The position numbers and the translations under genes are program-made. This document shows positions 18,749 through 27,281 of a stretch of 36,192 nucleotides of DNA, in pieces. Below the pieces are notes generated by a model. That model was not told the DNA's origin and did not search any database. It worked only from the letters and a program-made list of their open reading frames with translations. The stretch comes from Acidobacteriota bacterium (lineage in GTDB: Bacteria > Acidobacteriota > UBA6911). The stretch's first letter is position 1; each line of letters starts with the position of its first letter. The DNA is taken from positions 1 to 36,192 of the forward strand of contig JAFGTD010000301.1 of assembly GCA_016934295.1 (NCBI GenBank). Direction: 5' to 3'.

Positions 18749-19957
18749 ATGCCTAAAACGGAGTTGTCCCATCGAGCTCAAAATACACCACCGTCGCCGA
18801 TTCGCAAGCTGGCGCCTTTGGCGATTAAGGCAAAAAAGGCGGGAATCCATGTTTACAAACTAAATATAGGCCAGCCGGATATCGAGTCTCCGGAGGAGTA
18901 TTTTGAGGGCTTGCGGTTGTTTGATGAAAAAGTCATCGCCTATGAGGAATCCCAGGGGAACGAGAGGCTATGCAGGGCCTGGTCGAAGTATATCAATAGA
19001 ACCCTGCGTATAGACACACGTCCGGAACAGTTCATTATCACGGTCGGCGCCAGCGAAGCGCTGGTATTCACTTTCATGACCTGCTGCGATCCCGGGGACG
19101 AGATCATCGTATTCGATCCTACATATGCAAATTATCTTGGTTTTGCGGCTATTGCCGGAATTGACCTGGCCCCGGTTTTATGCGACATGGAGGAAAATTT
19201 TTCCCTGCCGGAACGCAGCAGGATTGCAGATAAAATTACGGATCGCACGCGGGCCATCCTTGTGTGCAGCCCCAACAATCCAACGGGTACCGTTTGCAGC
19301 AAAGAAGAACTGCGGCTTCTTTTCGATCTTTGCGAGGAGCACAATCTCTTCCTGATTGTAGATGAGACCTATCGGGAGTTCGTTTACGATGATTTCGAAC
19401 CCTTTTCCATTTTAAACCTGGAACCGAACAGCGAGCGGGTAATTGTCATCGACAGCCTTTCCAAGCGTTTCAGCCTGTGCGGCGCGCGAGTCGGTTGCCT
19501 GATTTCTTCAAATGAAGAGGTGTTGGCATCCGCGCTGAAAATTGCACAGGCCCGCCTTGCGGCGCCGACGATGAGCCAGTTTGCTTCAGCGTACATGCTG
19601 GAGAATATTAAAGACGATTTTCTGCAAGGTGTCGTAAACGAATTCCGGGTCCGCCGCGATGCCCTCTATGCCGCTTTAAAGGAAATCCCCGGCGTGATCG
19701 TGCAAAAGCCCCAGGGGGCTTTTTATACCGTAGTCCAGTTTCCTGTTGCCGATGCGGATAAATTTGCCGCCTATATGCTGGACAAATTTTCTTATGACGG
19801 GAAGACGACGTTTATCGCCCCGGCAGCCGGATTTTATATGCAGGATTCCTCCCAGGGATTGCCGCAGGCAAGAGTGGCCTACGTTCTCAATAAGAATGAT
19901 ATTGAGGAAGCGATTGGCGTACTTGCCGCCGGACTGCAGAGTTATTCCGGGAAATAG
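18749..19957 (+). CDS. Class I/II PLP-dependent aminotransferase (aspartate aminotransferase-like)
   Basis: This 402-residue fold-type I enzyme transfers amino groups between amino and keto acids. The PLP lysine is K239 in DSLSKRFSLCGARVG. The cofactor-contact motif is SPNNPTG (174-180), with D205 and Y208 in IVDETY. The arginine that binds the substrate carboxylate is in the C-terminal ARVAYVL. The N-terminus (PIRKLAPLAIKAKKAG, LNIGQPDIESP) is like AspC-type enzymes of the Iγ branch, but substrate specificity cannot be read. ATG at 18749 has GGAGG 7 bases upstream. It is the first plus-strand gene after the origin region and is separated from the succinate dehydrogenase genes by 381 bases. 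Confidence 0.9.
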   Translation: MPKTELSHRAQNTPPSPIRKLAPLAIKAKKAGIHVYKLNIGQPDIESPEEYFEGLRLFDEKVIAYEESQGNERLCRAWSKYINRTLRIDTRPEQFIITVGASEALVFTFMTCCDPGDEIIVFDPTYANYLGFAAIAGIDLAPVLCDMEENFSLPERSRIADKITDRTRAILVCSPNNPTGTVCSKEELRLLFDLCEEHNLFLIVDETYREFVYDDFEPFSILNLEPNSERVIVIDSLSKRFSLCGARVGCLISSNEEVLASALKIAQARLAAPTMSQFASAYMLENIKDDFLQGVVNEFRVRRDALYAALKEIPGVIVQKPQGAFYTVVQFPVADADKFAAYMLDKFSYDGKTTFIAPAAGFYMQDSSQGLPQARVAYVLNKNDIEEAIGVLAAGLQSYSGK

Positions 19958-19979
19958 CGGAATCCATGTTTTTCAAAAA

Positions 19980-20058
19980 GGGCGAACACAACTTGTCCGG
20001 CGTAGCCTGGCCGAATCTTCGATTCGGCTTAGGCCGAAGCCGGAAGGGTCGCCCCTAC
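19980..20058. repeat. Composite palindromic repeat element, copy A
   Basis: The element begins GGGCGAACACAA (19980-19991) and ends GGGTCGCCCCTAC (20046-20058), so its ends are imperfect inverted copies. Inside is a perfect 8-bp hairpin, GCCGAATC and GATTCGGC around loop TTC (20010-20028), flanked by GCCTG and TTAGGCCGAAGCCGGAA. The same inner module occurs at 30297-30338 and the outer core in three other gaps. It lies just after the aminotransferase stop and could end its transcript. The rest of the gap up to 20338 holds a separate palindrome and no gene. Confidence 0.7.
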
Positions 20059-20228
20059 ATTCTCTCGATAAATTCCTATTTGAGTGATCCGAATACATCT
20101 TCGGTTTCTACACGTTTCTACGTCTGCACGGGGATAGCAATATTCGGTTGGCTGCCGGATTAAAGGTGTGCTAAGGTGGTGCCGCTCATCCGAAGTTACA
20201 AGAACTTGCTGTTTTGCACGTAGGAGAA

Positions 20229-20253
20229 CTTTCATTGTATTTGCGAATGAAAG
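20229..20253. promoter_or_regulatory. 8-bp-arm palindrome upstream of sdhA, operator candidate
   Basis: CTTTCATT (20229-20236) and AATGAAAG (20246-20253) form a perfect inverted repeat around a 9-base AT-rich centre, 86 bases before the sdhA start. Size and spacing suit a dimeric transcription regulator. The regulator is unknown and no clear -35/-10 pair was found near it. Confidence 0.4.
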
Positions 20254-20338
20254 GCACCGAATCCGGGCTTTAGGGACGGGTGCTGTTTGCTTGCCGGTGT
20301 CCAGGTATCGATATGCCGGGGCAGAGAGGGGGCGTTGC

Positions 20339-22057
20339 ATGGCCGATGTTTTCACTCACGATCTTATAATTATGGGAGCAGGGCTGGCAGGCTTGAGAGC
20401 GGCGATAGAAGCCTCCCGTGTTGCTCAGGGCAAAATCGATATTGCTGTTATAACGAAAAACCAGTTGATGAGGGCTCACTCGGTTGCCGCAGAAGGCGGC
20501 ACGGCCGCAGTAATGCGGCCGGAAGACGGCGACAGTTTTGATTTACATGCATGGGATACGGTCAAAGGGAGTGATTTTTTAGCGGATCAGGATGTCGTGG
20601 ACCTGTTTGTACGGACCATGCCCTCGGAGATACGGCAGCTCGATCACTGGGGAATACCCTGGACCCGTCGAGAAGATGGTCGGATCGCCCAGAGGCCCTT
20701 CGGGGGGCACAGCTACCCGCGAGCCGTGCTGGCCCAGGATAAAACCGGCTTTTTCGAGATGCAGACTCTTTACGATACCCTGCTCAAATACAATAACGCC
20801 AGGCATTATAACGAGCATTTCGTTACTTCCATTCTTGTTGAAAATAATACCTTCTGCGGCCTGACGGTTATAGATATGACCACAGGGCAGTTTAAAGTTA
20901 TTCGCGGCAAAGCGCTTATTATCGCCAGCGGCGGTGCCGGCACCCTGTTCGGATTCACGACCTATTCGCAGACGGTTACGGGCGATGGAATGGCGCTGGC
21001 GTACCGCGCCGGCATTCCCCTGGAAGATATGGAATTTCTGCAGTTTCATCCCACCGGCCTGGTGCCTTCCGGCATTCTGATAACAGAAGCGTGTCGCGGG
21101 GAAGGCGGGTATCTGACCAACAGCAAGGGCGACCGCTTTATGAGCGAATACGCGCCATCGAAGCTCGAACTGGCGCCGCGCGACCTGATTTCCAGATCCG
21201 AGCAGATCGAAATCGAAGCGGGACGCGGATTCGACGGCCCCAATGGGCTGGATTACATTCACCTGGATCTGCGACACCTGGGAGCAAAGAAAATAAATGA
21301 AAGATTGCCCCTGATCCGGGAAGTGTGCATGGAATTTAACGATATCGATCCGGTGGACGATCCCATACCCTGCAAACCCGTCGCGCACTACTCCATGGGC
21401 GGCATTGAAACGAATATCAAGGGGGCAACCTGCATCAAAGGAATCTGGGCGGCAGGAGAGGCTGCGTGCGTCAGTCTTCACGGCGCCAATCGCCTCGGTT
21501 CCAATTCCACCGCGGAATGCCTCGTATGGGGAAAAATCGCCGGCGGGGAAACCGGTCGGTATTGTGCGGAAACGAAACAGCCGGCCGCCGTTCCCGAAGC
21601 GAAATTGGAAAGGGAACGCAAACGAATCTTTGAAGACCTCCTGAACAGGAAAGGGACGGAAAACCTCTATGACATCCGCCGGGAGCTCCGATCCTGCATG
21701 GACGTCAACGTCAGTGTTTTCCGTACGGAGGAGGAATTGAGTCGCGGACTGGATACGATCATTCAGCTCAGGAAACGATACGCCAATATCCGCATTGACG
21801 ACAAGAGCGCCATTTACAACACGAACCTGTATCACGCGCTGGAAATAGAAAACCTGCTGGATCTTGCCCAGATTATGGTGAAGGGGGCGCTCGAGCGCAC
21901 CGAATCCCGCGGGGGGCATGCGCGCAGGGATTATCCGGAGCGCGATGATGAAAACTGGCTTAAACACACGCTGGCATTCTTCTCGGAAGAGGGACCCAGG
22001 CTGGATTATAAGCCCGTGACCATAACAAACTGGCTGCCCGTGGAAAGGAAGTATTAA
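20339..22057 (+). CDS. sdhA: Succinate dehydrogenase / fumarate reductase flavoprotein subunit
   Basis: This 572-residue protein is the catalytic subunit that interconverts succinate and fumarate. I chose the ATG at 20339 ([13 protein letters not shown]) with GAGGGGG upstream; the frame is open 57 codons further but that part resembles nothing. The FAD-binding motif GAGLAG is at 13-18. H47 in [10 protein letters not shown] is the residue that carries covalent FAD. Substrate-site motifs include [19 protein letters not shown] and HYSMGGI. The C-terminal domain has [18 protein letters not shown]. The sequence does not settle succinate oxidation versus fumarate reduction. It heads an A-C-D-B operon; the next start is 37 bases on. 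Confidence 0.95.
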   Translation: MADVFTHDLIIMGAGLAGLRAAIEASRVAQGKIDIAVITKNQLMRAHSVAAEGGTAAVMRPEDGDSFDLHAWDTVKGSDFLADQDVVDLFVRTMPSEIRQLDHWGIPWTRREDGRIAQRPFGGHSYPRAVLAQDKTGFFEMQTLYDTLLKYNNARHYNEHFVTSILVENNTFCGLTVIDMTTGQFKVIRGKALIIASGGAGTLFGFTTYSQTVTGDGMALAYRAGIPLEDMEFLQFHPTGLVPSGILITEACRGEGGYLTNSKGDRFMSEYAPSKLELAPRDLISRSEQIEIEAGRGFDGPNGLDYIHLDLRHLGAKKINERLPLIREVCMEFNDIDPVDDPIPCKPVAHYSMGGIETNIKGATCIKGIWAAGEAACVSLHGANRLGSNSTAECLVWGKIAGGETGRYCAETKQPAAVPEAKLERERKRIFEDLLNRKGTENLYDIRRELRSCMDVNVSVFRTEEELSRGLDTIIQLRKRYANIRIDDKSAIYNTNLYHALEIENLLDLAQIMVKGALERTESRGGHARRDYPERDDENWLKHTLAFFSEEGPRLDYKPVTITNWLPVERKY

Positions 22058-22094
22058 CCCGAATTCCAGGCAAAAAGATATGAAGGAGAGCCCT

Positions 22095-22529
22095 ATGCAA
22101 CAGAGACTTAAAAACAGACTCGGGCTTTGGGGTTGGCTCGGCGGCGGGCGGTACGGTTTGGACCGCTATGCGTATTCGCTGCATCGGTTAACGGGCCTGG
22201 GCATCCTGGCCTATTTTATTATGCACATCTTTGTGACCGGGCAACGTGTAGGAGGGCCTGAGAATTGGGACAGCACGATGGCCGCTTTCGGCAGTCCGTT
22301 GTTCAAAGTGGGCGAATTTCTTGTTGTTCTTGCTTTTGCCTTCCATGCGATCAACGGGATCCGTCTCATTCTGGTCGAACTGGGCTGGCTGATCGGCAAA
22401 CCGGGCGTGCCGTCTTTTCCTTACAGTTATTCCACGTTGCGGCATAAACCGGTGTTTATAATTTTCATGGTGTTCGCAGCCGCTCTCATGATCATCGGCG
22501 GTGTGGATTTTTATTTCGTGATGAAATAG
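22095..22529 (+). CDS. sdhC: Succinate dehydrogenase cytochrome b subunit C
   Basis: This 144-residue membrane anchor subunit has three spans (about residues 40-55, 75-98 and 118-140). The start is the ATG at 22095, because AAGGAG precedes it by 7 bases; an ATG at 22080 overlaps that ribosome site. Candidate haem and quinone-site histidines lie in SLHRLTG, FIMHIF and FAFHAINGIR. The SLHRLTG and HAINGIR motifs are typical of SdhC. With the D subunit it anchors the A and B subunits and passes electrons to or from quinone. It lies 8 bases before sdhD. Confidence 0.9.
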   Translation: MQQRLKNRLGLWGWLGGGRYGLDRYAYSLHRLTGLGILAYFIMHIFVTGQRVGGPENWDSTMAAFGSPLFKVGEFLVVLAFAFHAINGIRLILVELGWLIGKPGVPSFPYSYSTLRHKPVFIIFMVFAAALMIIGGVDFYFVMK

Positions 22530-22537
22530 GAGGCGTC

Positions 22538-22909
22538 ATGCGCGAATCGAGATTGTGGTTCTGGCACATCCTCTCTGCGGTCGTCATCCTCGTATTGCTG
22601 GGCGTGCACATGGGCACGATGCATCTGGGCGAGCTTCTGCATAGGATTGGAATCGGAACTGGCGACCCTGTCGATTCCTCGCAGGTTTTCGAGCGCAGCC
22701 GGCAGGCGGTTTACATGGTCACTTACATTCTATTGCTGGGAACGGGACTGTTTCACGGAATGTACGGCCTTCGCAGTATGTTTTTTGAGTTATCGCTGTC
22801 AAAGTCGCTGGAAAAAACAATAGGAGGCGTACTTGCCGTGGCCGGAGTCGGCCTGTTCCTCTATGGCAGTTATGTTGCAGTCGTCGTGTTCCAAACGAGT
22901 GGAGTATGA
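22538..22909 (+). CDS. sdhD: Succinate dehydrogenase membrane anchor subunit D
   Basis: This 123-residue protein has three hydrophobic spans (about 8-28, 58-78 and 93-115) and histidines at WHIL, GVHMGTMH and LFHGMYGLR that can serve as haem ligands. GLFHGMYGLR mirrors the HAINGIR motif of the partner subunit, as expected for a related C/D pair. ATG at 22538 has a perfect AGGAGG. Its stop overlaps the sdhB start (ATGA), so the two are coupled. Identity rests on position and topology, since this subunit is poorly conserved. Confidence 0.85.
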   Translation: MRESRLWFWHILSAVVILVLLGVHMGTMHLGELLHRIGIGTGDPVDSSQVFERSRQAVYMVTYILLLGTGLFHGMYGLRSMFFELSLSKSLEKTIGGVLAVAGVGLFLYGSYVAVVVFQTSGV

Positions 22910-23772
22910 GCATGAATAAATCGGAAACCCGGGATAAAGCGATTCTTAAGACGGTTAAGTTTGAGGTCCTGCGATACAACCCTGCCGGGAACGAATCCCC
23001 GCACCTCGAAAATTACTCGGTACCCGTCACTAAAGGCATGACTGTTCTGGACGGCTTAAACTGGATTAAGGAGCATCTGGATTCTACATTATCATGGCGA
23101 TCGTCCTGCCGTATGGGGATATGCGGATCCTGCGGCATGTTCATTAACGGCCTGCCGCGTCTCGCCTGCAACAACCAGATTGTCCACCTGCATTCCGATC
23201 GCGTTGTAATCAAACCGCTGCCCAATTACGACATCATTCGGGACCTGGTGCCGGACCTGGAAGGTCTGTTCGAAAAGCACCGTTCGGTGAAGCCGCACCT
23301 GATACGGAAAGATACGGCGGAACAGGATTCCCCGACCGGGGAATTCTTTCAGTCCGAGCAGGAGCTGTTGAACTATATCCAGTTCGCCTACTGCATCAAA
23401 TGCGGACTCTGTATGGCGGCGTGCCCGACAGTCGCCACATCCGAAGAATATATCGGGCCGCAGCCTCTGACGGCCGGGTGGCGCTATCTGTCCGATACAC
23501 GCGATGAAGGCGCGGAGCAGCGGCAGGATGTGCTCTATTCCAGCCACGGAGTCTACCGGTGTCATTTTGCAGGCGCCTGCTCGCAGGTATGCCCGAAAGG
23601 AGTGGACCCCGCACTCGCGATCCAGATGGCAAAACGGGATGCCTTCATGAAGGGATTCGGACGCGGCAAAAAGCGTTCGGGCAGTTCCGTTATTCCGCCG
23701 ATTCAGGACTGGACTCCCAGGGGCGACATTCCTGACGCTCCTGCAAAAACAGTACCTCAGAAATCCGAATAA
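22906..23772 (+). CDS. sdhB: Succinate dehydrogenase / fumarate reductase iron-sulfur subunit
   Basis: This 288-residue protein passes electrons between the flavin and the membrane quinone site. The [2Fe-2S] ligands are C68, C73, C76 and C88 (CRMGICGSCG...C). The [4Fe-4S] group is CIKCGLCMAACP (C163, C166, C169, C173). The third cluster motif is CHFAGACSQVCPKGVDP (C219, C225, C229), close to the [3Fe-4S] motif of FrdB-type subunits. The C-terminal 40 residues are a basic, proline-rich tail beyond the core. It starts at the ATG overlapping the sdhD stop; a second ATG two codons later is also possible. Confidence 0.95.
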   Translation: MSMNKSETRDKAILKTVKFEVLRYNPAGNESPHLENYSVPVTKGMTVLDGLNWIKEHLDSTLSWRSSCRMGICGSCGMFINGLPRLACNNQIVHLHSDRVVIKPLPNYDIIRDLVPDLEGLFEKHRSVKPHLIRKDTAEQDSPTGEFFQSEQELLNYIQFAYCIKCGLCMAACPTVATSEEYIGPQPLTAGWRYLSDTRDEGAEQRQDVLYSSHGVYRCHFAGACSQVCPKGVDPALAIQMAKRDAFMKGFGRGKKRSGSSVIPPIQDWTPRGDIPDAPAKTVPQKSE

Positions 23773-23784
23773 TACCTGGAGGTG

Positions 23785-23813
23785 TAAGCCGACCGGAATA
23801 GCGGGGTACACCC
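23785..23813. repeat. Partial copy of the TTAAGCCGAACCGGAATAG repeat module
   Basis: TAAGCCGACCGGAATAGCGG (23785-23804) matches the right half of the module at 30324-30341 except for one missing base and a substitution. It fills the short gap between the convergent sdhB and tatD genes and may contribute to ending both transcripts. Confidence 0.45.
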
Positions 23814-24572
23814 TTATTTCCCGCCGTAAAGAAGGCGGGTATTTTCAGCGACCGCCTCGGCGACCGCCTCTTCCCGAAGACCTTTCAGTTCCGCAATCGC
23901 TTTTATGACGATCACCGCATTCGCCGGTTCGTTGCGCTCCCGGGGAACAGGACCCAGGACCGGGCTGTCCGTTTCAATCAACAGGCTGGACAGGGGAAGT
24001 TTTTTCACAAGCTTCTGTTTCTGGGCCGATCGAACGATCGACGGGGGGATGGAGAAAAGATAGCCCGCCTCCACCGCAGGGTGGGCCGACGAGGATTTGC
24101 CGTCGAAGGCATGAAGATGGACCCTGGCGGCTGAATGTTCCAGAAGAAATGCGATCGTATGCCGGCCCGCCGAGCGGGAGTGCACATTCAGAGGCATATC
24201 CAGTTCCAGGCTCAGAGCGATAAAATTTCGGAATATCTCCCGCTGGATTTCCCGATCCGATTCCTCCTGTATTTTCCAGTAATCCAGCCCGACTTCACCG
24301 ATTGCCGCCAGTTTGTCGGCATTGTTTCGAATAAAATCGTGCATTTCCGAAGCCAGGTTCGGATCCACGTGGGTGGGATAAAGCCCGGCTGCCGGCCGAA
24401 CCATCGGATATGTATCGGCAAGAAACAGGTTTTTTTCCGCATCCGCCAGATTTTCTGCGACGGCAATAACGGAGGAAATGCCCGCCTGCCGGGCATTTTC
24501 AAGAACGAGAGATCGATCCGGATCGAAAACAGGATCGCATAAATGGGCGTGGGTATCGGTGAGGCCTTTCAT
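23814..24572 (-). CDS. tatD: TatD-family metal-dependent hydrolase (DNase)
   Basis: This 252-residue TIM-barrel hydrolase belongs to the TatD 3'-5' DNase family used in DNA turnover and repair. Metal ligands and active-site motifs are visible: DTHAHL (H8, H10), GEVGLDY (Glu), NVHSR (His), HLHAFDG (His) and ETDSPVLG (Asp). The frame is open upstream for another 106 codons, but that part lacks family resemblance, so the start is ATG 24572 (MKGLTDTHAHL) or ATG 24584 four codons earlier. Neither has a strong ribosome site. It converges on sdhB and sits downstream of the omp gene, from which it is separated by a strong terminator. Confidence 0.88.
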   Translation of the reverse strand: MKGLTDTHAHLCDPVFDPDRSLVLENARQAGISSVIAVAENLADAEKNLFLADTYPMVRPAAGLYPTHVDPNLASEMHDFIRNNADKLAAIGEVGLDYWKIQEESDREIQREIFRNFIALSLELDMPLNVHSRSAGRHTIAFLLEHSAARVHLHAFDGKSSSAHPAVEAGYLFSIPPSIVRSAQKQKLVKKLPLSSLLIETDSPVLGPVPRERNEPANAVIVIKAIAELKGLREEAVAEAVAENTRLLYGGK

Positions 24573-24854
24573 GAATATCAGCATACCGAAAATGGCGTTG
24601 AGAAAGATATTGGAAAAGGCTTTTGGGAAACGGCAGACAAGCCATTGCACAAAATAACCTTGATCGACACTCAGAAACTCGGGATTCACATCCAAGCGGT
24701 GATGGAAGAACCATACAGCGCCGAGACTGTTGGTACCGGCTCTCCCATGATGGGTGGCGGCATGACGGGTGCAAGACCGCAAAGAAAGCCCGAAGAAGGA
24801 ACGATCCGGCCGATCCTGTTCGACGCCCGGCTTAAAGTTGAAAAAAGAGGATGA
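24543..24854 (+). CDS. Possible small unknown protein, 103 aa (doubtful)
   Basis: A plus-strand frame occupies the 348-base gap upstream of tatD and ends 13 bases into a strong hairpin terminator. Codon composition in the second half looks protein-like (many GNN first positions, few rare codons) and the product ends in a charged segment, with a Gly/Met patch (GSPMMGGGMTG). Against it: the ATG at 24543 lies inside the antisense start of tatD, the only ribosome-site-like word is AGGA 10 bases upstream, and I do not recognise the protein. A start at the ATG near 24702 would leave about 50 residues. It could be real, a decayed remnant or chance. Confidence 0.3.
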   Translation: MGVGIGEAFHEYQHTENGVEKDIGKGFWETADKPLHKITLIDTQKLGIHIQAVMEEPYSAETVGTGSPMMGGGMTGARPQRKPEEGTIRPILFDARLKVEKRG

Positions 24855-24879
24855 GGCGCAACCCTCATCCTCTTTTTTT
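24841..24879. terminator. Strong bidirectional rho-independent terminator
   Basis: Perfect 11-bp arms AGAGGATGAGG (24846-24856) and CCTCATCCTCT (24863-24873) surround a 6-base loop, with six A on the left and seven T on the right. It works on either strand. On the minus strand it lies about 40 bases past the omp stop and is its obvious terminator. On the plus strand it overlaps the end of the doubtful 103-aa frame. Confidence 0.92.
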
Positions 24880-24920
24880 ACTCCGTGCAAGAAGTTGCGT
24901 TGCTGAAAAAGTAAATCCTG

Positions 24921-25658
24921 CTACTGACCAAGTTTGAAAACGACACCGAAAGCCAGATTCAGGTTGCTCAGATCGAAACCTGCATCCTCCGGATCCAACT
25001 CGGGAATGTTTACCGTATGATAGGCCTTGATATAATCGACCTGTATCAGGCGGATAGCGACTGAGTCGCTCGCATTGACATCGATTCCTCCCCCGAACAT
25101 AAAACCGAATCCGGTGTCGCTGAAATCCGCAATATGCGCCTCGTTGTACATATACTCGATATATTCTTCGGGGCAGGCCTCGCCATCAACCGTACAAGTC
25201 ATAGACGGGGTCATATTAATTCTGCTGAGTCCTACCAGAAAATGGGCGAAGGGCGTAACAGCTTCGTTTTTCCTTATGGTAAAACGAGGACCGCCCATGA
25301 AAGTAAAGTTCGAAATATCCGCCCCCCCGGCCATTGAGATAGGGTATCCCTCAACATCGCCGGTAGCGGTGAATTCCATTACAGTACCCGTGTTGTACTG
25401 GAAATTCCCTTCAATCCCGAAATATTCATTGATATTGAAAGCTGCGGACGCCATAAAGCCTTTTTTAAGCCACCTGGAAGTGGATACGCTTGTCTCTTCT
25501 TCATCATTGCCCTGTTCCCAATAATCGAATCCGATGTCCTCTCCTCCAAGTCTCATCATGGAATATCCGCCGAAAACTTCAACTCTGGGAATATCCTGTG
25601 CGGCGGCATAACTGGATATCAAGAGGATGCAAATCGCTGGAAGTAGGAAACGCTTCAT
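24921..25658 (-). CDS. Outer-membrane beta-barrel protein, function unknown
   Basis: This 245-residue protein has a clear signal peptide, MKRFLLPAICILLISSYAAAQ with cleavage after AAA-Q or nearby. The rest is alternating hydrophobic/polar beta-strand sequence with glycine-aromatic patches (FGGYSMM, FTFMGGPRF, GFGFMFGGGIDV), as in small 8-stranded OmpA/OmpW-like barrels. Two cysteines, eight apart (CTVDGEAC), lie in one loop and may form a disulfide. The C-terminus ends FKLGQ rather than in an aromatic residue. ATG at 25658 has AAGGAG 10 bases upstream. It is monocistronic and ends at a strong terminator. It confirms an outer membrane but gives no specific role. Confidence 0.8.
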   Translation of the reverse strand: MKRFLLPAICILLISSYAAAQDIPRVEVFGGYSMMRLGGEDIGFDYWEQGNDEEETSVSTSRWLKKGFMASAAFNINEYFGIEGNFQYNTGTVMEFTATGDVEGYPISMAGGADISNFTFMGGPRFTIRKNEAVTPFAHFLVGLSRINMTPSMTCTVDGEACPEEYIEYMYNEAHIADFSDTGFGFMFGGGIDVNASDSVAIRLIQVDYIKAYHTVNIPELDPEDAGFDLSNLNLAFGVVFKLGQ

Positions 25659-26098
25659 AAATCAACTCTCCTTTATTTGTTCATGTGCATTGAGACAATG
25701 CAGCTATTTACCATTTGAATCATTGTTCGGCTGCGATAACCGACAATGAGTCCGCCCGGGTCAAAAAGTTTTATTGTTACATTTTGCGGATACAGGAAAT
25801 CAGGGGTTGTATTCGAAGTCTGAATCAACGCTGTTCTTATATCGTTAATGTGTTTCCAGAGAACCGGGGCGTAAGACATTGCCGGTCGTGAGTTTATGGA
25901 TTTGATGGGGCGACGTCAATATTAAAGCGATATTTTGCGGTACGGGAGTGCGTACAAAGGGAACTTGTAGTGTAGTGGATACGTTTTAATCCGGTGAGAT
26001 GCGGTGGTATCCCTGCGCCGGCCTTTTGAACAGCCTGCCTGCCGGTTTCTAAGCAGGCAGGGAGAATTATGAGGCGTTTCATGTAAAATGGAAGAACG
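25659..26098. other. Divergent intergenic region between omp and the patatin gene
   Basis: No convincing gene was seen; the short open frames here lack ribosome sites. A 9-bp inverted repeat CCTGCCTGC / GCAGGCAGG with a 10-base loop lies at 26034-26061, 38 bases before the patatin start, too close to be anything but part of its leader or an operator. Promoters for both flanking genes must lie here but none is distinct. Confidence 0.45.
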
Positions 26099-27124
26099 AT
26101 GATTTACTCGTGGATTCTGGATTCCGGAGGAGCGGGACGCGGTGCCTGGCAGGGAGGCGTGATTTATAAATTCATGCGATGGTGCCGCGAAAACGCGTGT
26201 TTTCCCTCAATAACGATGGGGGCGTCGGCCGGCGGATATGCCGCGGCGGATGTGGCGACCGGCACCGAGAAGACGGTGATGAAGGGGTGGACCGTCTGGG
26301 GCAAACAGGCGCTGATGAAGAAAGCGCATCCCGACGTGCCTGGCGCCGACAGAAAAACGAACCGTTTTCGAACCAATCTGCGCGCGTCCGTTTTTTACGT
26401 GATGGAGGAAGAGGAACAGGAAGGAGTTTTTGATAACGAAGCTCACAAAAAACTGATGGTGTTTACCACCCGCGTGCGCAGAAAAGACGGAAAAAAATTC
26501 GAGGGGGGCGACCGCTTCCGCTATTTTCTGAAATCCGCAACACGGAAATTTCCGAAATCCCTGAAGTATCTTCCCGGCGGCTACATTGAAGACCCGGTTG
26601 TTTTTGCATCAAACCTTCCTGAAAAATGTGAGTCGGAATATGTGCGGCCCTTGAAGCGGGAAAACTACCACGCGGTCATAGAAGCTTCCTGCCTGGTGCC
26701 GTTCGCCATGGGTTCTCCGCTGTTACCGGAGGATGTGAATGCCGGGCTTTATGAAACGGATCGCGGGTCTGTTTTCATCGACGGCGGCTATACTCTTAAA
26801 ATGCCTATGGTTATTTTTGAGGAAGATCCGCGGTTTCGAGAACTGGCGCATTGGGCGCGCGCGGATAAAATCGTCATATTCTGCTGCGATCCAAACGGGT
26901 TGCTCTGGGAAAACAGCTCCAGGATGCGCTCCCTGAATAGCCGTCCAAGCGTTGTAAAAGCACTCGGAGAGAATCGTCTTTTGATTGTGCACCCGGATCA
27001 CCAGGTCGAGGCAGGATTTCTATGTACCGATAATCGGAAAATCATGAGGACATTCCATCGGGGACAGGAGCAGGGGCAACGGCTGCTGAAGTCGGAAAAT
27101 GTGCGAAGGTTCTTCAATAATTAA
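26099..27124 (+). CDS. Patatin-like phospholipase / lipid acyl hydrolase
   Basis: This 341-residue protein has the patatin catalytic dyad. The oxyanion glycine loop is GGAGRG (residues 10-15), the nucleophile Ser43 lies in GASAG (41-45), and the catalytic Asp228 is in the DGG motif (228-230). Patatins cleave acyl chains from membrane lipids. There is no signal peptide or membrane span, so it is cytoplasmic unless exported by another route. The first residues run straight into the first beta strand (YSWILDSGG), supporting ATG 26099; GGAAG lies upstream. It converges on tex, with a tandem palindromic repeat between them. The physiological substrate is unknown. Confidence 0.88.
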   Translation: MIYSWILDSGGAGRGAWQGGVIYKFMRWCRENACFPSITMGASAGGYAAADVATGTEKTVMKGWTVWGKQALMKKAHPDVPGADRKTNRFRTNLRASVFYVMEEEEQEGVFDNEAHKKLMVFTTRVRRKDGKKFEGGDRFRYFLKSATRKFPKSLKYLPGGYIEDPVVFASNLPEKCESEYVRPLKRENYHAVIEASCLVPFAMGSPLLPEDVNAGLYETDRGSVFIDGGYTLKMPMVIFEEDPRFRELAHWARADKIVIFCCDPNGLLWENSSRMRSLNSRPSVVKALGENRLLIVHPDHQVEAGFLCTDNRKIMRTFHRGQEQGQRLLKSENVRRFFNN

Positions 27125-27145
27125 TTGAAAGTGGAAACCGGAGTA

Positions 27146-27268
27146 GGGGCGAACCTTGTGTTCGCCCTCTACCCGGCCTTGGCAACAAAGCAGGTGGCGA
27201 ACCTTGTGTTCGCCCTCTACCCGGCCTTGGCAACAAAGTAGGTGGCGAACCTTGTGTTCGCCCTGTAA
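27146..27268. repeat. 48-bp tandem repeat of a palindrome between convergent genes
   Basis: The palindrome GGCGAACCTTGTGTTCGCC (7-bp arms) occurs three times, starting at 27148, 27196 and 27244, with an exact 48-bp period. The intervening unit CTCTACCCGGCCTTGGCAAC and AAAG(C/T)AGGTG is identical in both copies but for one base. It fills the gap between patatin and tex and could stop transcription from both sides, though there are no T-runs. Confidence 0.9.
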
Positions 27269-27281
27269 GTGAAACAGCGGA

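Noticed and set aside
20579..21967. 462-aa frame antisense to sdhA
   Set aside because: sdhA has complete FAD and active-site motifs on the other strand; long antisense frames are common opposite such genes.
25673..25879. 68-aa minus-strand frame just upstream of the omp gene
   Set aside because: No ribosome site and no resemblance; its end overlaps the omp ribosome site.
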